A stretch of DNA of 35,486 bases from Methylobacterium indicum (GTDB taxonomy: Bacteria > Pseudomonadota > Alphaproteobacteria > Rhizobiales > Beijerinckiaceae), in contig NZ_JTHF01000161.1 of NCBI RefSeq assembly GCF_001043895.1, positions 1-35,486 of the forward strand, given 5' to 3'. The position numbers and the translations under genes were made by a program. Below are positions 35,106-35,486 of the stretch, piece by piece. Under the pieces are notes generated by a model that was not told the DNA's origin, searched no databases, and worked only from the letters and a program-made list of their open reading frames with translations. Positions within the stretch are counted from its first letter, which is position 1; the number at the start of each line of letters is the position of its first letter.

Positions 35106-35486
35106 CTATTTCGGCAGGGCGTAGATGTTGACCTCCAGCGCCTCGTCGGACGGGCTCGCGAGCGGGGTCAGGTACTCCTCCACGAAGGCGTCCTGGACGA
35201 GGATGCCCTTGGCGTCGAGATAGGCCGTCACCGTCTCGTAGGTCTGGTCGATGCCCTCGTAGGGGCCCTTGTGGGTGAAGCGCAGGGCCTTGCCGCTCGG
35301 GGTGGCGCCGAAGCGCAGGTCGTCGGGCAGGCCGGCCGGGCGCGGGTTCGGCACCGCCTCGACCGGCACCATCACCTCGTACTGGAAGCCGTCGTCGTCG
35401 GTGCGATTGAAGACCGAGATCGGCTTGCCGTTGGCCTTGATGCCGGCCTGGGCCAGCGCCGCCTCGACCTTGGCGATCGCGTCCTT
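35106..35486 (-). CDS. GyrI-like small-molecule-binding domain protein, 5' end outside window
   Basis: The frame stays open to the last base of the window, so the start lies beyond it; 126 residues are visible. They match the GyrI/AraC effector-binding fold: FNRTDDDGFQYEVMVPVE, then GKALRFTHKGPYEGIDQTYETV, AYLDAKGI and a closing EVNIYALPK. An ATG at 35375 lies inside the domain and is unlikely to be the start. Ligand and role are unknown; related proteins may have a signal peptide, which cannot be checked here. Confidence 0.75.
   Translation of the reverse strand, partial: KDAIAKVEAALAQAGIKANGKPISVFNRTDDDGFQYEVMVPVEAVPNPRPAGLPDDLRFGATPSGKALRFTHKGPYEGIDQTYETVTAYLDAKGILVQDAFVEEYLTPLASPSDEALEVNIYALPK

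Overview
This is a GC-rich (roughly 70 %) bacterial chromosome segment, most likely from Methylobacterium or a close relative in the Alphaproteobacteria. The pointers are a hopanoid side-chain cluster for bacteriohopanetetrol (BHT) cyclitol ether, the gene styles of ccm and acnA, a NepR-type anti-sigma protein, and a dispersed palindromic intergenic repeat of a kind I associate with Methylobacterium. The genus is an inference. No rRNA, tRNA, CRISPR array or transposase gene was seen.

Layout. 1-5.3 kb: 3' part of an AI-2E-type permease, a secreted Arg/Asp-rich protein, a RidA-family deaminase, a single-domain response regulator, a Tat-type dienelactone hydrolase, a small membrane protein and a quinone oxidoreductase. 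5.4-8.6 kb: a leftward three-gene operon URC1 (GTP-cyclohydrolase-II-like) - URC4 (DUF1688) - upp, the core of the URC route of uracil catabolism. 8.8-12.7 kb: a DUF2852 membrane protein with a perfect operator-like palindrome, an AT-rich gap, and a 1049-aa autotransporter carrying a PAP2/class-A acid-phosphatase passenger. 12.8-20.7 kb: an orphan ModA-like binding protein, then the leftward hopanoid set hpnL-hpnM-hpnI-hpnJ-hpnK, and divergently an arginine amidinotransferase.

20.9-27.4 kb: a DUF3313 lipoprotein, a short-chain dehydrogenase, a tiny membrane protein, a glutathione S-transferase, a secreted alpha/beta hydrolase-like protein with Leu at the nucleophile position, an orphan NepR-like anti-sigma protein, an exported protein with a threefold peptide repeat, and a small hypothetical. 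27.5-35.5 kb: aconitase acnA, divergent from ccmAB (cytochrome c heme export). The ccm genes are interrupted by a leftward block (brnT-brnA toxin-antitoxin, a GNAT acetyltransferase, a DUF1328 membrane protein) and then resume as ccmC-ccmD-ccmG. The 5'-truncated GyrI-like gene closes the window.

How the parts work together: HpnI, HpnK and HpnJ should convert BHT to its glucosaminyl and then cyclitol-ether form, with HpnL and HpnM probably handling membrane trafficking. The divergent amidinotransferase is the most interesting gene: its family includes the StrB-type enzymes that guanidinylate aminocyclitols in streptomycin biosynthesis, so it is a good candidate for making guanidino-substituted BHT cyclitol ether. 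CcmA/B/C/D export and load heme and CcmG reduces apocytochrome thiols. URC1, URC4 and Upp should act in series on uracil.
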